This document shows positions 1 to 12,430 of a stretch of DNA of 64,000 nucleotides, piece after piece. The translations under genes were made by a program, and so were the position numbers. Source of the DNA: Gossypium raimondii (taxonomy: Eukaryota > Streptophyta > Magnoliopsida > Malvales > Malvaceae). The stretch lies in the NCBI RefSeq assembly GCF_025698545.1, contig NC_068571.1, forward strand, positions 52,547,733 to 52,611,732, read 5' to 3'. Positions within the stretch are counted from its first letter, which is position 1; each line of letters opens with the position of its first letter. Under the pieces are notes generated by a model, which worked only from the letters and a program-made list of their open reading frames with translations, made no database searches and had not been told where the DNA came from.

Positions 1-620
1 ATAATGGCGGTGAAATAGTGATGAAACAACAAGTTGAGAGACGGTAAGCGTGAAAAGCTGCCGGTGATAGGCGGTGATGATGGGAGTGTTTTTCAGATGA
101 TTGGGTTTGTGGGGGATAGCCCAAATTCACCCCCAAAAGTCCAAAATTTTCCTCAAAGTTTAGGGTTTTTCTCCAACCCATCAACGCCAATGTTGTAATC
201 TCAACCAATTTCAAGCTCGATTCTTTGTTGCCGAACCCAACTTCTAGAAGTAGAGGGTGGAAATCATATTGGGTTGAAGATGAGTTTTGTAGCCCATATT
301 TTAGTTTTGGGTTTTTCTCCAACCCGTTGTGTCAAATATATTTTAGTTGAGATTTAAAATAACAAAGGTATAGTTATTTTCAAGTCCCTTGACTTAATCA
401 TTTAAACTCTTTTCTGACAAATCATGTCATGCGTCATTTTGTGATTTCGCCACATGTTCTGACAGGACAGAAATTAACACAGTTAGTCAGAGTTACCACA
501 TTGATAAACTAGGTGCACGTATGGGTATCCAGATAGACATTTTGAAAGTAGAGGTATCACATTAGCAGATTGACCAAAGTTCAGGGGTAAATATATCATT
601 ATCCCTAAATATAATTATTC
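1..620. repeat. Repeat-like segment, probable transposon remnant
   Basis: No open reading frame of note. A 17-bp motif (gggtttttctccaaccc) occurs twice, at 163-179 and 309-325, and the block ends in a stretch (about 480-610) resembling phrases common at the ends of decayed plant DNA elements. The element class cannot be settled from one copy and the left end is cut by the window. Confidence 0.35.
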
Positions 621-782
621 GTGTATGAACATATAAGCATCAAATGATGTTGTATTAGTAATTCTATTAATAATTTGCGAGAATTGAATCCAATTAAAAT
701 TTCACGTATAACATTATACATTAAACAAAAAGTCTGTAGTTTTGAGATTTATTCTAAAGAAAATGAAAACTCAATTCAATAT

Positions 783-1020
783 TGTTGGAGCTAGGGAGCC
801 TTTGCCCTAAAATTTTGGAAAAATTTTATTATGCCCTTTAAAATTAAAAATATATATAAAAATTCTTATTAGTTCTCTTTTTCTTTATTGAATTTTAATT
901 ATACCGAAGATTTTTAAAAGTTCTTATTATACCCTTAAATTTTATGAATAATTTAATTAAACCTCAAAAATTTTTGAAAATTTTTTGTAGGCCTCCCAAA
1001 ATTTAATGGCAGGTTGTGCC
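783..1020. repeat. Dispersed non-coding repeat, family N
   Basis: AT-rich block framed by 'gagcctttgccctaaaattttgg' style sequence on the left and a related inverted phrase (aggcctcccaaaattt) on the right. Similar blocks recur near 28355, 53255, 54915 and inside the pectinesterase intron near 62485. No coding potential. Probably a short non-autonomous element. Confidence 0.4.
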
Positions 1021-3421
1021 ACTACATCATACATTAAAATCCTTCATATAATTATGAATTCCATCTCTCTATGAAAATTGAAAAGTTAGTCTCTATTTTA
1101 ATTTCTTAGAATTTGATTCTCGCACTTTAAAAAAGGAAAAGCTAATTAAGTTGTTAATAAACAAATGATTTTCAACCATTGATTTTTACTAATTTGTTGA
1201 ACTATTGATTTATATTTGTCTACAAATTATCGAATTGTTGAGTTTCAAGCCAATAATTCGACAAAAAATTTAATACTATTACTAAAGCGGTGATAAGTTT
1301 ACTCGTGACTAGAGAGCGATTACGGTGATTTTCATGTTTTTCATTACATTATTCTCAAATTCAAGGATACATTAAAAGTAGTTTCAAACTGAAATCACAA
1401 ACACAAGACATTATAAAAAAATTCTTTAATTGATATTAATGTAAGATTTTATAATTTTATATGAACAACAAAAACAAATTGTTAAAAGCCAAGTTGTAAT
1501 GGGTTATATTCAAGCTCAAATACTTACTAACACTAATTTTTTTGAGATATGTGGTTGTCTCTTCGAACAATATAATCTTTAAAGCCCGAATCTAACTTAT
1601 CTCTCTAAAAATATAATACACCTTGCCAATGTACTGAATACTTATTTTATTTAAACAGGAGTAACAAAAGATTTCGTAGAATCTACTCAAACTATGCCCT
1701 ACAATGGCTAACTCATCTGTTCAATTAAAGAGTCAAATTCACATGGTGAACACATCTTATTGGAAGCACATTTATAGCCTGGATGTAGAAAAAGAACCAA
1801 CCTAAGTTTGATATAATTAATAGAAGCATCTCATGTGAAAAGCTTCATCTTTTTCGATCTATAGGTTTTGTTCCATTCTTATTAGTCTTTTCTCTTCATC
1901 CAATATCACTTTCCAGTTTATCAAGTGATAAATTCTTCTATGTTTATCCAAAAGAAAAATATTTGTATCAAATAAAAAGGGGCATTTGCTGATAATCCAA
2001 TGCAATAAATTTTGAGGGGAAAAACCCTAGTATCAATCAACAAATATAGCAAAAATAAAGCAAAGGAAACTTCAAACAAGCAAGGCTCAACTTACAAGTT
2101 GGGTCTACATAATTCGCAAATATAGCTAGATATAACAATTTCTACTTAAATTAAATCGATGATCAAACCAGTCAAATCATCAAAAATTGATTTATCAAAT
2201 TTTGTCATCGATACATTTGTGTAATTATATCACTTTAAGAGTAAATCATTATGAATTGATAAGTTTTTTTTATTATATATAATTGTAATTGAATTCAGAT
2301 TATTTTTGGGAAGGTAAACCCGGATCAATAGATCACAACTTGATAAATATATTTGATAGTAAATAAATTTTGACAAAAAATATTACCAATGTCGATAATT
2401 ATACCAAAATTTTAAATTGAAGAAATAATTTTAGTAGAAGACTATCTTCAATGCTAGAAAATGAAGCCGATTAGTAAGACTTGGGATGCTTTTGTTGAAA
2501 ATTAAAGCTTCCCCATTATGGATATTTGAATTTATAGTACTTGTTATGTATACAAATAATTAACTTAAATTTTATATTGAATTAATTTATATTTAAATTA
2601 TTGTGTCTCTATAAAAATATATATTTCTTTAGTTTGAAATAATAAAATTTAATTATTTATAAAATAGGAAGCTTTATATTTCGTATGTAAAATTTTATAA
2701 ATAACATATATAATCTAATCTAAAAGATTATAATTATATTAATTGTATTACAATTATTATGGTCATTTATTCATTATTCAGAAAAAATTGTATAGTGAAG
2801 GGTTGGATTAACTTAAACAAATATATTCATAAACATATAATTGAGTATGTTTACGGACAATGTTCATGAATAATAAATAAATAAGCATATATTATATTTT
2901 TAAATTTAAAATAATCAAATGCAAATATTAATCATTATATTATAAATAAATAAAACATATACAAATCAAAATAATTTTATTAATACATACTAATGAAACA
3001 ATAAATAAACTTTAAAACGAACATAAACGAACTGGACAAGTTATACTTGTATTCGGTTCGTTTAATAAGCAAGCTTCAAAATCTTGTTTATATCCATTAA
3101 GTTAACTTAATAAAGAAATAAAAACCAAAGTAATTATAAAGGGAGGATGGGTTGATTTACGTTCCAAACATTTACATCCTTTGAAACGTTTTGAGCGTTG
3201 GGAGCGTTTTGTTGAACTTTGAATTCGCTCGCTCAACCAATGCAACTCTGGTGATAGCTGACCAGTCAGAAGCTAATACTCACAAATTTGAATGATTGCT
3301 TCTCAACATTTCACCACAATTTCTAGAATTATATATAATTCTTGATTGTGCTTAAAAACAATTTGGGTAGATTTTTTTTTAAAGAATTTCTTTTTAAACA
3401 ATTTTATTAGAGATTTTGATG
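1021..3421. other. AT-rich intergenic DNA, no gene seen
   Basis: All six frames are heavily interrupted and I recognise no protein or RNA gene. Composition is close to A/T homopolymer runs in places, for example 2560-3010. Confidence 0.6.
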
Positions 3422-3572
3422 TTTTTGTTTTTGTTTTTGTATATCATGCTTAGAATTACCCATAGTCATTTCTCAACTCATAAATAGGAGGATAATGTGC
3501 TTCAGCGTACTCGAACCCATATCCTCCTGCATTGGCAATAATACCTATGTCAATTAAACTAAATCTCGGTCA
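3422..3572 (-). mobile_element. tRNA-derived SINE-like copy
   Basis: On the minus strand it reads as a tRNA-like head with a box-A-like part (near 3535-3560), a box-B-like stretch around 'gggttcgagtacgctg' (near 3505-3520), the phrase 'cattatcctcctattta', then an A-rich tail (about 3422-3440). The best preserved of about seven copies in the window, because its B-box core GGTTCGA is intact. Confidence 0.55.
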
Positions 3573-4048
3573 AAAAATTTACTTTTTAAAAAGGGTAAAA
3601 GGCATACATATTTTCTATAATTTTACAATTTTTAGTTTAATTTTTGTGTATTTCGTAGTTTCAATATATTCTCTTATTATTTTTTTCTTAGAAGAAAGTA
3701 TTGGCATGTTTTTCTTTCAAGAGAGTTGTTTTTAAAGAGGTAATTTTATGTGGAGGTGTTCTTTTAAGTTGTTTTATTTAAACATATTTATTTTATTATT
3801 TAAGAGTTGATTGAATTGATGTCATCTTTTATAAAATAATAAGTAATTATCATGAGAGTGTTTTTATTCTTTTATATTTTATGTAAAATCTAAAAAAATT
3901 CACGCATAATATAATTTGAACTTAAAACATCATAGTATTTAATATATTAGCTTCACCATTTTAAACATATAAATCATAATATAAATCCTCATTTATTTGT
4001 TATATTATTATTTTATAAACATATTTGTATAAACCACGCGCATTAATC
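3573..4048. other. AT-rich spacer
   Basis: No gene or repeat boundary recognised between the SINE copy and the plastid-derived segment. A 67-codon open frame overlapping the SINE (3532-3735) is low-complexity Phe/Ile-rich and not credible. Confidence 0.5.
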
Positions 4049-4413
4049 ATTTACGATGATCTTTCCAAGCAAACACGAGCTTATCACCAAATATCTCTTT
4101 CATTATGAAGACCGTCGGGTCATGAAGCTTATCTAGGAGATATTTTTTATTTGCATTCACATCTTTTAGAAAAAGCCGCTAAATTAAGTTCTCAGTTAGG
4201 TGAAGGAAGTATGATTGTTTTACCAATAGTTGAGACCCAAGTCTGGAGACGTCTCGACGTATATTCCTACTAATGTGATTTCCATTACAAATGGACAAAT
4301 ACTCGTATCCGCCAATCTATTCAATGCTAGAATCAAACATACTATTAATGTGTGGATTTCTGTCTCCGGAATACGATCCGCAGCTTAAATTAAAGCTATG
4401 AAACAAGTAACAT
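4049..4413 (+). pseudogene. atpA: Nuclear copy of plastid atpA fragment (NUPT)
   Basis: The nucleotide sequence tracks the middle of the chloroplast gene for the ATP synthase CF1 alpha subunit. It begins at the Walker-B-side phrase YDDLSKQ, passes through recognisable stretches for [18 protein letters not shown] and PTNVIS, and ends at the AAQIKAMKQV region, about residues 269-387 of a roughly 507-residue protein. Both ends are absent. It cannot be expressed: an in-frame TGA follows the SLSL codons near 4108, and an indel near 4240-4260 breaks the frame where the plastid gene encodes ETQAGDVSAYIP. Substitutions are spread throughout and many are C-to-T or G-to-A, as expected for an old methylated insertion. 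The flanks are nuclear AT-rich DNA and not plastid neighbours, so only this short piece was inserted or survives. Confidence 0.88.
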
Positions 4414-4416
4414 ATT

Positions 4417-4440
4417 CTATAATATATATATATATATATA
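4417..4440. repeat. (TA)n microsatellite
   Basis: A TA dinucleotide run abuts the 3' end of the plastid-derived fragment. Confidence 0.8.
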
Positions 4441-4479
4441 AACTTTAAAAAAGAAAAGTAGCCTTAAAAATACATAATA

Positions 4480-4612
4480 TTTTTATGTAATACTTATATC
4501 GATTCATAACCTCTAAACCCTTAAATCAAATGAAAAAACACGCTTAAGTACGCTCAAACCCACATCCTTCTTATTATAACAATAATAATAATACCACTAC
4601 TCAACTTTAAAA
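4480..4612 (-). mobile_element. Degraded SINE-like copy
   Basis: Shares 'acgctcaaacccacatccttct' type sequence and the following 'aataataccactactcaa' arrangement with the copy at 3422-3572, same orientation. The B-box is mutated and an AAT microsatellite has expanded inside it. Confidence 0.4.
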
Positions 4613-4917
4613 ATATATATTTTTATTTTTATTTACTAATATATAGAGAGAGAGAAAGTAGAACCCACATCACTATTTATTCACATTGATCTGCCGATTT
4701 CATAATCCATTCCAACTAGTTTACTTTTAAAATCATCAGTTACATTGAACTCCCATTTTCATACCCTATTAAACATCTAATTATAACAACTATTATTTGT
4801 CTCTCCACTTTATCAAACATTTAATAGTTTCCCCTCTTTTAAAAAAACATATTTTGCTTCCTTTGACAATGTTTATATATATGCCATGGACTACATTAGG
4901 GTACAACAGTCTGTTTG

Positions 4918-6370
4918 TTAGTCAAAGATGTTGTAATGTGTAGCAGAAAGGATCCCAAACCATGGATCATCACCAACTCCATTGATATTTTCCTCTTGAA
5001 AGCTTGAACCACTCAAAACATGTTGTGGGTCAACCTCAAAATCAACAAAATGATCCACCATCATCCCTTGACCTTCATTACTAACTCCATTGCTACACCA
5101 AGCGGCTCCATAATTGTTCTCAAAGGGAAGATATGGCATTGAAAACTGATCAGTTTGGTCCAAAACCAGTGCTGGATACTCATAGTACTTTTTCTGGTAT
5201 GTTTTCATGTCTGTCATGTAAGAAGACGATGTAGTACGGCTGCTTCCATCGGAACCTACAGCTTTACAAAATGGTGCTGCTGAGATGGTTGTTGTTATTT
5301 CATTGTTGCCGCCTTTGATCTTTGCGGCCAATAGTTTTTTCTTCAACTTGGTGTTCCAATGGTTCTTTATATCATTGTCTGTTCTTCCAGGCAGTTGAGC
5401 AGCTATAACAGACCACCTAAACCAACCAACAATACATAAAATTATGGTTAAATTCTGCTATTAACCCTATACTTTATAAATTTTGTCGATTTAGTCCTCA
5501 TCAAACTATAAATATTAAATTCATTAAATTAAGCTAGGTTCTGTTATTTCCAAAATCTAATGCAGCAAAGATATTATCATATGTAATGCCATGCCAGCTT
5601 TTTTTTTCAATATATCACTCACTAAAAACCAATTAATGGATTAACAAATGCCATTTTGTGTCAAGACTAAAATTTCATATTGTGAAAAGTATAAAGATTT
5701 AAAATGATCCAATTAGAAAATATGAACTAAATCTACAACTCTACACATAGTACATGACTAGTAATTGAATTTAACTTTTATTGTTTTGGTCAGGACTAAA
5801 ATTGACCAATTCAAAAGGTAAAAGGACTATAATTGATCAAATTAAGGTATAGAAACTAAATTCATAACTTTTGCAAAGTATAGTGACTCATAGCAATTTT
5901 TAACCTAAACTTATTCACCATAATCTTCATATTTGAACTTGATCATTACCTCTCAATAATATCATCTCCAAAATTCGAGCAAACTAAACAATTTAGGGAT
6001 TTTGAATTAACATACCTGCTTCCTAGGGTACTATAAAGGGAGCAAATGATGTTATCTTCTTCCTCGGAAAACCCTCCATGCTTGATGTCTGGTCTTAGAT
6101 AATTAAGCCACCGTAGACGACAACTCTTCCCACATCGCTTAAGGCCTGTAACATCATCGTCATCATCATTATGTATGCAAGCATGCATGCATGTATGTAT
6201 GTGTGTATGTATGCATGTATGTATGGTAAGAAACCTGCTTTACGAGGAAGAGTAATCCAATTGCCCCCAGTGCCATGTTTGTGAATGTAGTTTACGAGGG
6301 TGTTATCTTCATCGGGGGACCATGGTCCTTTTCTAACGTTGGATTTATCACAACAAGGAGCTCTTACCAT
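4918..6370 (-). CDS. R2R3-MYB transcription factor, RAX/MYB36-like (subgroup 14)
   Basis: Three exons on the minus strand: 6370-6235, 6145-6016 and 5416-4918, all with GT..AG introns, giving 254 residues. The start is the ATG opening [11 protein letters not shown], the standard N-terminus of this group (usually MGRAPCCDK, here Val at position 2). The R2 repeat has Trp17, Trp38 and Trp58. R3 has Phe71 in place of the first Trp, then Trp90 and Trp109. The phrase [18 protein letters not shown] is typical of subgroup 14 (MYB36/37/38/68/84/87). These are nuclear DNA-binding activators of axillary meristem formation and Casparian-strand or root programmes. The C-terminal region after about residue 116 is poorly conserved, shorter than in RAX proteins, and ends in YNIFD. 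No bHLH-interaction signature is visible in R3. Introns 1 (89 bp) and 2 (599 bp) hold a microsatellite and a MITE respectively. Family call is firm; the exact orthologue is not. Confidence 0.92.
5446..5905. mobile_element. MITE-like element inside MYB intron 2
   Basis: Terminal inverted repeats: the left end (GGTTAAATTCTGCTATTAAC, then cctatacttt) matches the reverse complement of the right end (GGTTAAAAATTGCTATGAGT, then cactatacttt), with similarity continuing about 55 bp into phrases such as 'atttagtcc'. About 460 bp, no coding capacity. It accounts for most of the intron. No perfect target duplication was found. Confidence 0.6.
6172..6225. repeat. (ATGC/ATGT)n tetranucleotide microsatellite in MYB intron 1
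   Basis: Alternating gcatgcatgc and atgtatgtat tracts fill about half of the 89-bp intron, next to its splice donor. Variable length here would change the size of an already short intron. Confidence 0.8.
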
Positions 6371-7499
6371 TGATAAACAAGAAACTCAAAGCAAAAGCAA
6401 AATGATAAAATTATGAGAGGGGGGGGGTGTTAAACGAAATGTCTTTGCTAGCTGTGGGTTTTTAAGACATGGACTCTGGATATAAAAAACCATTGTGAAA
6501 GTTGACTTTTTTCGACAATTAAACAAAAGAAAAGGGACCAATTGCATAATTTTCTTCAATTTTTGGGGCCCGGTCTTTCCTAGAAATTATTTACTTGTTT
6601 AGGGTGACAAGTGAAAGTCAACCACCTAGTTAAATGTATAATTGAGCCGAGCTGAGCCAAGTCTTAATACTCCCGAGTTTGAGCTTGATACTTGACTTGA
6701 GCTTAGTTAAATAGTTATTTTTAAGCTAGAATTTGGCTCAAGATATAATCGAGCTTCTTGAATTTGGCTTGATAATTACGTTTAGGGTTAATTATGTATA
6801 TTAAGGGTAATAATATAATTTAATAATATAGAAATATAAAAAGTTCAATAAGACTTGAAAGCCGTTCAATTCAAGTATTATTAAGCTCAAATTGGGCTCA
6901 ATCGATAGCTTAAGCTCAGCTTGATAATTACCCAATGCTAAACATTTCGTTGGTACGTGGCAAGGCGTTCCCCCAAGCGCCGTGAACTTGTTGGCTCTAG
7001 TCGAAATCGGGAGACAAAACCCAAAACTATAACTGAGCATAAACACCTTGGGCAAAATACTTCCATTATTGAGGGGCTCCTCGACTTCCCTAACAACACT
7101 CCAAAAAGATATCTCTCAGAGTAACAGTGACATTCCCTAAACAAGGCTATTCGGGTTTTACCTATAAAATTTTTTAAATTCAAGTTATTTCATACACGAG
7201 TTATTTTATGTTTAATCATTTTTATTCGAATCCTAAATTTTTTAAGATAAAATTAGATTTTCAATTTAAATTAATGAAGTGAAAATTTGGAATTGGGTCA
7301 AAATTGGCAAATTATTTTCTTACATAAGCACAGTGAAGATGACTGAAACAAATGTGAAGTACTTTTAGCTTTGATTAAGTTTTCACGCGGTTTCTACTTC
7401 TCCCTTTCATATTTGACCATTTTTTACATATCATTTTTGCCCAAACAGTTTACCATTTCTGTTTATAGAAAAACAAAAACAAAATTAAGCCAATGGACC
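6371..7499. other. Upstream region of the MYB gene, no other gene
   Basis: Contains the presumed MYB promoter, starting with a poly-G run at about 6419-6427, followed by degenerate repetitive sequence (6620-7180) where overlapping minus-strand open frames of 81-84 codons show no recognisable protein. Confidence 0.5.
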
Positions 7500-7850
7500 G
7501 TAATATTAGGTTAAAATATGTAATTAACTCTATGTATTTTTGAAATTTAGTCTTTATATTTTATTTTAGAAAATTACTTTTTATTTTTAAAATTTAAATT
7601 TTATTGTTAATGTTGTTATTTTTTTGGTTAAATTTATTGATGACATTTTGAAATTTAAAAAATCATTTGATAGTTATGTAATTAAAAATGACGTAATTAA
7701 CTTGAATTTTTAAAAATAATAATAGTGTTAATAATTAAACCTGAATTTTGAAATTTGAAATATAGAGGACTAAATCGCTAAAAGAATTAGAGAATAATTT
7801 TAAAATTTAAAAGTATAAAATTTATGGCATATTTTAATTTTCTGTCGAGT
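7500..7850. mobile_element. MITE-like repeat of the 'tagtcc...ggactaaa' family
   Basis: Starts with 'ggttaaaatatg' and ends with 'catattttaattt', a plausible inverted-repeat pair. The interior carries the 'gttaatgttgtt' and 'aatagtgttaat' symmetry also seen at 9090-9425 and 10895-11297. Confidence 0.4.
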
Positions 7851-9089
7851 TTATCATGCACAATTGTTATATGTTGGTTTCCAACCCACCATATGAGATT
7901 ATTTCGATTTTTAATTAGTTTGTGGTTTGTATTAATTTAATTCTACTTTGAGAAAGAATGATGACTAAATGGTTATTATAAGAGACAATTGCAAATAGAG
8001 CTGTTAACGGGTTGGGTCAGGCTTAAGCGTGATGTCGACACACTTTATGCTAGTCTAAGCTAAACCCAGCTTGAAACATAGGCCTAAAATGTATTCCAAG
8101 CCCGTCACATTTGTAAATGTTTGATACAAGTGCATCTTAGGTCTACCTATATTTTTTAATTTTTTAAAATTGTTTTAATTTAATAATTTTATATGTGTTA
8201 TGAAATAAATAATAAAAAGAACAAAAGAAATGGAAGAAGTGTCAAATTATGCTTTACACCTGTTATAATGATAATGTTTCATTAATATGCTAAGTTTATC
8301 AATTAATATAATCAAAATTGAAAAAGAAAAAAAAAAGCAAAATATAAATTTAATACTAGAACCACATTATTGTTGGGCCCAAATCAATGGTCCATGGTCT
8401 TCACTCATGGATACCTTGAATAAACTAATGCCAAAAAGTGGTCCAATAGAAAATACAAGTATTATTTCAAGTGGCCCCTTATTAACTGGGCTGCCAATAA
8501 ATAATGGGATTGGGATATTTTAGGATTTTGATATATGAAAGATTCATATATTTTTTTAATGATAATTTTAAAGAAATTTAATATCTATTTTTAACAAACT
8601 TACATGTGTCTCTTCTTTTTAAATATCTATTTTTTAATATTTTACTATACCCGAATAGGATACTTGTCAACCCATTGACCTTACTCGTGAAGTCTAAAAT
8701 TTTCACTGACAGTGTAGCAAATACTTTCCATGGTTTGTTGACAGAGTCAAAAAAGAACATTTCATAAATTTAAACTTTGGGACGATACAAACCCGAATGT
8801 ATTAATAGTCGAGTGGCCTCTATTATAGTTTATCATACGTATATGTGTTGAAGGGTGATGGATCCACATCATTTTACAAACCTCCATACTTTTTTTTTTG
8901 TATAATTAATATTTTAACAATCCGACCATTAAATACATCAGTATAATTTTACATATCATCCATTTCTTTTTACATAAAACAAAAAGTAAAGGTAAGATAA
9001 TTTTAATTTACTCAATATTTGACATGATTGTTTACATAAATAGAATGTAAATAATATGGTCAAATCATTGAAATATTATCTATACATAT
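7851..9089. other. Intergenic DNA, no gene recognised
   Basis: The only less AT-rich stretch is 8365-8520, which repeats short phrases such as tggtcc and aagtgg. An open frame there (8287-8523) has no family signature. Confidence 0.45.
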
Positions 9090-9425
9090 ATATGGTTAAA
9101 ATATTCCATTAGTCCCTGTACTTTTTCAAATTTGGAATTTCATCCTTGTGATTTTATTTCCTGATTTCAAAATTAATGTCTATTTGTTAACACTGTTTAA
9201 AAAATCTCGTTAAATTTGTTAGTCTAACATTTTGAAATAAAAAGTATTGACTGGTAGCCATGTAATTAGAAAAACAACATTATAATGAACTTGAATTTAA
9301 AAAATAATTTCACGAATATTTAATGATTGGACCTAAATCTTAGAATCTAAAAATAAAAAATAAAAGTCGTGAACATAAAAATTATATGGACTAACTTCTA
9401 AATTATCCCAAATTTAAAACCATGC
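9090..9425. mobile_element. MITE-like repeat
   Basis: Left end 'ggttaaaatattccattagtcc' is roughly mirrored by the right end 'ggactaacttctaaattatccc...aaacc'. Interior resembles the element at 7500-7850. Confidence 0.4.
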
Positions 9426-10894
9426 CTCATCGTAGCTCCTTTTTCTATGGATTATATAATATCATAATTACCTACTCCAAAAAAGAAAAAAAAGTCCAAA
9501 AGATAATGTGTAGCTGTTTCTATCAAAGGTTTTCAACATCACCATTAGCCTTTTGATTTAATTTTCATTTTCTATAAATGAACTGTTTTAAGATTAAATT
9601 AAAAAAAAGCCAAATCTGTTTGAATAAAACCTAACAGTCTACCCTAAACCATCGGATAAGTTTGGTTTTATTTATTTATTTATTTTATGTGTGTGGACCA
9701 AAATAAATAAAAATTGCACATGAAAGTGACAACCAACTCCCAGATTTTAATATCACTTGCTTTGTTTGACGGTAACCTAGATTTGCCGGGTGATCACACT
9801 ACATCAAAACCCTATTCCCATTTTATTATTTCACAAAATCCAAACTCAAAGTCTAACCCTAGTGTTGGGTTTAGTTCCATTTTTACTTCTCCTTTATATT
9901 GTGAACGGAGTTAAATCCAAATTTTCTCACTTCTCCTCGGGTTTCCCCATTAATTTTATAATTCATGAAGATTGATTTTTTTCGAGGTTTGTATCTGTCG
10001 CTCTCTATATAATTTAAACTAGGACAAGACTCATTCATGACAATACTTGAATTAAATCTAAACAAAATTTACTCATCAATGTACAAGTTAAAAGGTTGCA
10101 ATTATCCGAATGAAATGATACTTTTTATATTTAATTTATAAATTTTAATAATATAAAATATCTTATTTTTAAGATGAAAATAACTTTAGAATACGATATA
10201 AAATTTAATTTATTAAAAATTGGAAGCCGATGAACTAATTTGATTCTAATTGATAGAATTTGGGTTGATTTGAGTATTTTAGATCAATTTAGGGTTAGTA
10301 TTTGATACATTGACAACATAATTTTTAATTACAACAAATAACCTTAAATTTTGCAATGTCTTTTCTTTTAAATATTTTGTTATACCCTTCTAAGACACTT
10401 ATCAACACCCTAATCGCTTGTAGGGTATAAAACCTCTACTAAAATATACAAAATATTTTCTCTTCACTTCAATTTTAAAAATCATAATACGGATCGGAAT
10501 CAAGCCAAACCATTATCACCCAAAACATTATCTTTTCAAAATTTCATTTTTTAAAGTATCTTTTAAGTTATTATCTTTTTTTATAAATAAAGGTAGTAGA
10601 AATTATTACAAACAACTCATTTTGTCATAGTCAATCCCTCTAAATCATCATGAATCAACTCCGAAACATGATCCGTTGGTTGCAAGAATTTGTAAAAACC
10701 TAGCTCCCATCTAAGGGTATGTTTAGCCAAAGCATCCACAACCTTGTCACCTTCCATGTGAACATGTATCTTTTAAATGATTTTAATGATTTACATCATA
10801 ATCAATAGATTATATTCCAATTCTTTAATTCCTTCACTTAAGTAGTATGATCTCCACTCACGTTTCGGCTTAGGTTAATTGTTTATTTTTTGAC
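9426..10894. other. Intergenic DNA, no gene recognised
   Basis: The segment 9760-9960 is more GC-rich and promoter-like but no credible coding frame follows it. The remainder is A/T-rich. Confidence 0.45.
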
Positions 10895-11297
10895 TAAATT
10901 ATAGTGTAAAAATTTAAAGATTACGATCTGTTATAAGTTCTGTATATTTGGAATTTAATCTCCATACTTTCATTTTTAGAAATTTAGTCTCTCTACATTT
11001 CAAATTTAAAAATCTAGGTCCATCTGTTACCATTGTTAAAACTCTTTTGTCTGGGTCTAGCATTTTGAAAAAATAAAAATAAATTTGGTATCCACATAAC
11101 AAAAAAAATTGTAACGAGTTTTAATTTAATAAATAATTTTAACGGTGCTAACGATTCTTAAGAATTCACATAATCATTTTAATTAGAATAAAGTATTTAG
11201 ACTAACTAATGACATAATAAAAGTTGAGGTATCAAATTAAAATTTATCCATTCTTATAGTCTGAAAAGTATAGAGATTGAAATTAAAATTTACCCGT
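10895..11297. mobile_element. MITE-like repeat
   Basis: Outer arms 'taaattatagtgtaaaaattt' and 'aaattaaaatttaccc' bracket an interior with the 'tagtctctctac' and 'ggtatcaaatt' phrases of this family. Ends are imprecise. Confidence 0.35.
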
Positions 11298-12360
11298 AAT
11301 GTTCTCATGTCCAGAAAAGGAAGAAAATGGACAAGTGGCCTTTCTTTTATATATAGTTGTATAGATTATATATCCATACATATAATTGAACACCACTTTT
11401 TGTTATAGGGATCGGATTAAATTAATTTTTTATTAAAAAGATTAAATAAGTTTAAATTTTAATAATTTTAATATTTGAAAATATCATTTACCATTAACAA
11501 TATTAAAATTTTGAAATTTTTTACTGTTTTTGCAAAATGATTTTTTTTGAATTAGAACTGCAAATGAAAAAAATTATTTTTAATCGTAAATATTAATTTT
11601 ATTAGGACTTAGCTTTATTTAATTTTTAATAATATAAAAATAAATTAAGACATTTAATCCAATCCCTAAATTATTTGGATGGAATATTGATAATGGGTCA
11701 TGACCATGATTAAGATTTTGCATTGACATTTTAAAATCATGTTTGAAGACTTTTATGCAAGAAAGCAGCAAAAGTCATCATCATCACATGTCCAAGAAAT
11801 CTTTCAATTTTTTCCCTTCGTATAATTCAACTTTTTTCTTTTCGTTTTGGACTATATTTAAACATTACATTATCTTATTTGTCAAAAAAATGCTTGACAT
11901 AATTGGGAATTAAACCATAAACTTTGTACTTGCCTCTTTTATATTATAGTAATCCATTCATATACCTAAAGAGATCAATATATTTTATAATATTTATACA
12001 AGTTATTTTAAGGTTTTCCTTTTCCTTTTTTAATTGCCAAATATGACAATGGGCAAACGTCAAAGTGGGTCTTGTTGGAAAGTGATAAATTTAATGAGTC
12101 CAAACATTAGATGTAGGGTAGGGTTTTGATCTTATTATAAAATAATAATCAAGAATATAGACAAAGCATTACATGTGTTATATATATTAGCATTCACTAT
12201 AAAAGCAGGTCGTCGGTTGAAGGGACATCATTATTTATCACCATCAGTATTTAAATTGGGGCTGCGAACCAGACCTACCACTGACCATCAATAATAATAG
12301 CTACGTCATTTGGGTTCGGGTTTAAATATTTGTTGATTAAGTATTGGTTAAATTAATTTA
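11298..12360. other. AT-rich intergenic DNA, no gene seen
   Basis: No protein or RNA gene recognised. Confidence 0.5.
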
Positions 12361-12430
12361 GGTATTGTTGTGAATGTAAGAAATCATGAGTTTGGGTGCG
12401 CTGAAATGTATTATTCTCCTATTTATACTA
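12361..12430 (+). mobile_element. Truncated SINE-like copy
   Basis: Carries only the B-box-to-tail half of the family: 'catgagtttgggtgcgctgaaatgtattattctcctattta'. The A-box half is missing or unrecognisable. Confidence 0.45.

Noticed and set aside
6095..6370. 91-codon MYB frame reading through the first intron
   Set aside because: The peptide after KAG is microsatellite-encoded (repeated YIHTYIHA). Splicing at 6234 and 6146 restores the MYB repeat.
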